From a virus, in IMG/VR virus record IMGVR_UViG_3300021378_000142, positions 1 to 25,870 of that record: DNA of 25,870 nucleotides; one strand, given 5' to 3'. The position numbers were made by a program, and so were the translations under genes. Position 1 is the first letter of the stretch. Every line of letters starts with the position of its first letter. The notes under the pieces were generated by a model that saw only the letters and a list, made by a program, of their open reading frames with translations, was not told the origin of the DNA and made no database searches. Shown piece by piece: positions 25,637 to 25,870 of this stretch.

Positions 25637-25870
25637 AACATGTGATAATAATAGTAGGGCTTTTATTCACAACCTTAAGCTTTGGCCAATATAAAGATGG
25701 CATTAGCGTAGTACAGTTTAGCGCTAAGTTTTTAGTTGACAAACAAATCTCATTAAAAAAGTTTAAAGAATTTAATACGCATACTTTATTTATAAGCGAG
25801 CATGGTAAGTTTTTTAAAGAAGAAAAGGTGGAATATTTACCAACTGTTATAATATACAATAATGGTGATG
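25633..25870 (+). CDS. Secreted thioredoxin-fold protein lacking CxxC (3'-truncated by window)
   Basis: Only 79 codons are visible. The N-terminus MKHVIIIVGLLFTTLSFGQ is a clear signal peptide, with an SFGQ end like that of flavobacterial exported proteins. After it, GISVVQFSAKF matches the first core strand of thioredoxin folds where the active-site WCxxC normally follows. Here the segment reads SAKFLVDK and contains no cysteine. Later EYLPTVIIYNNGD matches the cis-proline loop and strand (Pro at 70). The fold is therefore probable while redox activity of the usual type is unlikely. A phage protein exported to the periplasm of its host could block or mimic a host folding factor, or help with lysis or superinfection exclusion; this is speculation. 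The start is fixed by the ATGA overlap with the membrane protein gene. Confidence 0.68.
   Translation, partial: MKHVIIIVGLLFTTLSFGQYKDGISVVQFSAKFLVDKQISLKKFKEFNTHTLFISEHGKFFKEEKVEYLPTVIIYNNGD

Noticed and set aside
25521-25859. A 112-codon - strand frame at the window end
   Set aside because: It runs antisense across two + strand genes with clear membrane, signal-peptide and coiled-coil features, and has no such features itself.

Overview
The window is a stretch of a double-stranded DNA bacteriophage genome carrying the virion (head, neck, short tail and internal protein) module. All sixteen genes I can support lie on the + strand, packed end to end, with most gaps under 30 bases. There are no tRNA, rRNA, CRISPR or insertion-sequence signals and no stretch over 300 bases without a gene. 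The DNA is strongly AT-rich. The likely host is a member of the Bacteroidota, probably a flavobacterium: start codons are preceded by A/T-rich leaders with no Shine-Dalgarno sequence, and the last gene has a flavobacterial-looking signal peptide ending in SFGQ. The protein set resembles what I recall from short-tailed phages of marine flavobacteria and, more loosely, crAss-like phages. This placement is inference from memory of family features, not from a search.

Layout. Bases 1-6286 hold the packaging and head genes: the C-terminal nuclease half of the large terminase (truncated by the window), a 795-residue portal with a long C-terminal coiled coil, a probable scaffold, and the probable major capsid protein. 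A hairpin with a T-rich tail follows the capsid gene. Bases 6371-9243 hold an unrecognised conserved-looking protein, another hairpin, and two probable neck/adaptor (ring) proteins. Bases 9250-14682 hold a very large muzzle/stabilisation-type protein (P22 gp10-like N-terminus) and a second gene that looks like the C-terminal part of the same machine, so the muzzle appears split. Bases 14705-24927 hold three genes in the T7 gp14-gp15-gp16 arrangement. They are a small glycine-zipper and coiled-coil protein, a 365-residue unknown, and a giant 2812-residue protein containing a zincin-like metallopeptidase motif, a complete HAD phosphatase motif set and hydrophobic segments. Bases 24927-25870 hold small genes: a basic C-W-x-G-Y protein, a 28-codon microprotein, a membrane/coiled-coil protein and the start of a secreted thioredoxin-fold protein without the CxxC pair.

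Together, the terminase pumps DNA through the portal into a shell built by capsid protein on scaffold. Ring and muzzle proteins close the vertex. The three internal proteins are probably packaged in the particle and ejected to breach the envelope and condition the cell. No tape-measure protein or contractile-tail genes are present, which fits a podovirus. The strongest candidate for something little described is the giant internal protein, in which a KSSKK motif recurs three times at domain borders, written with different codons each time.
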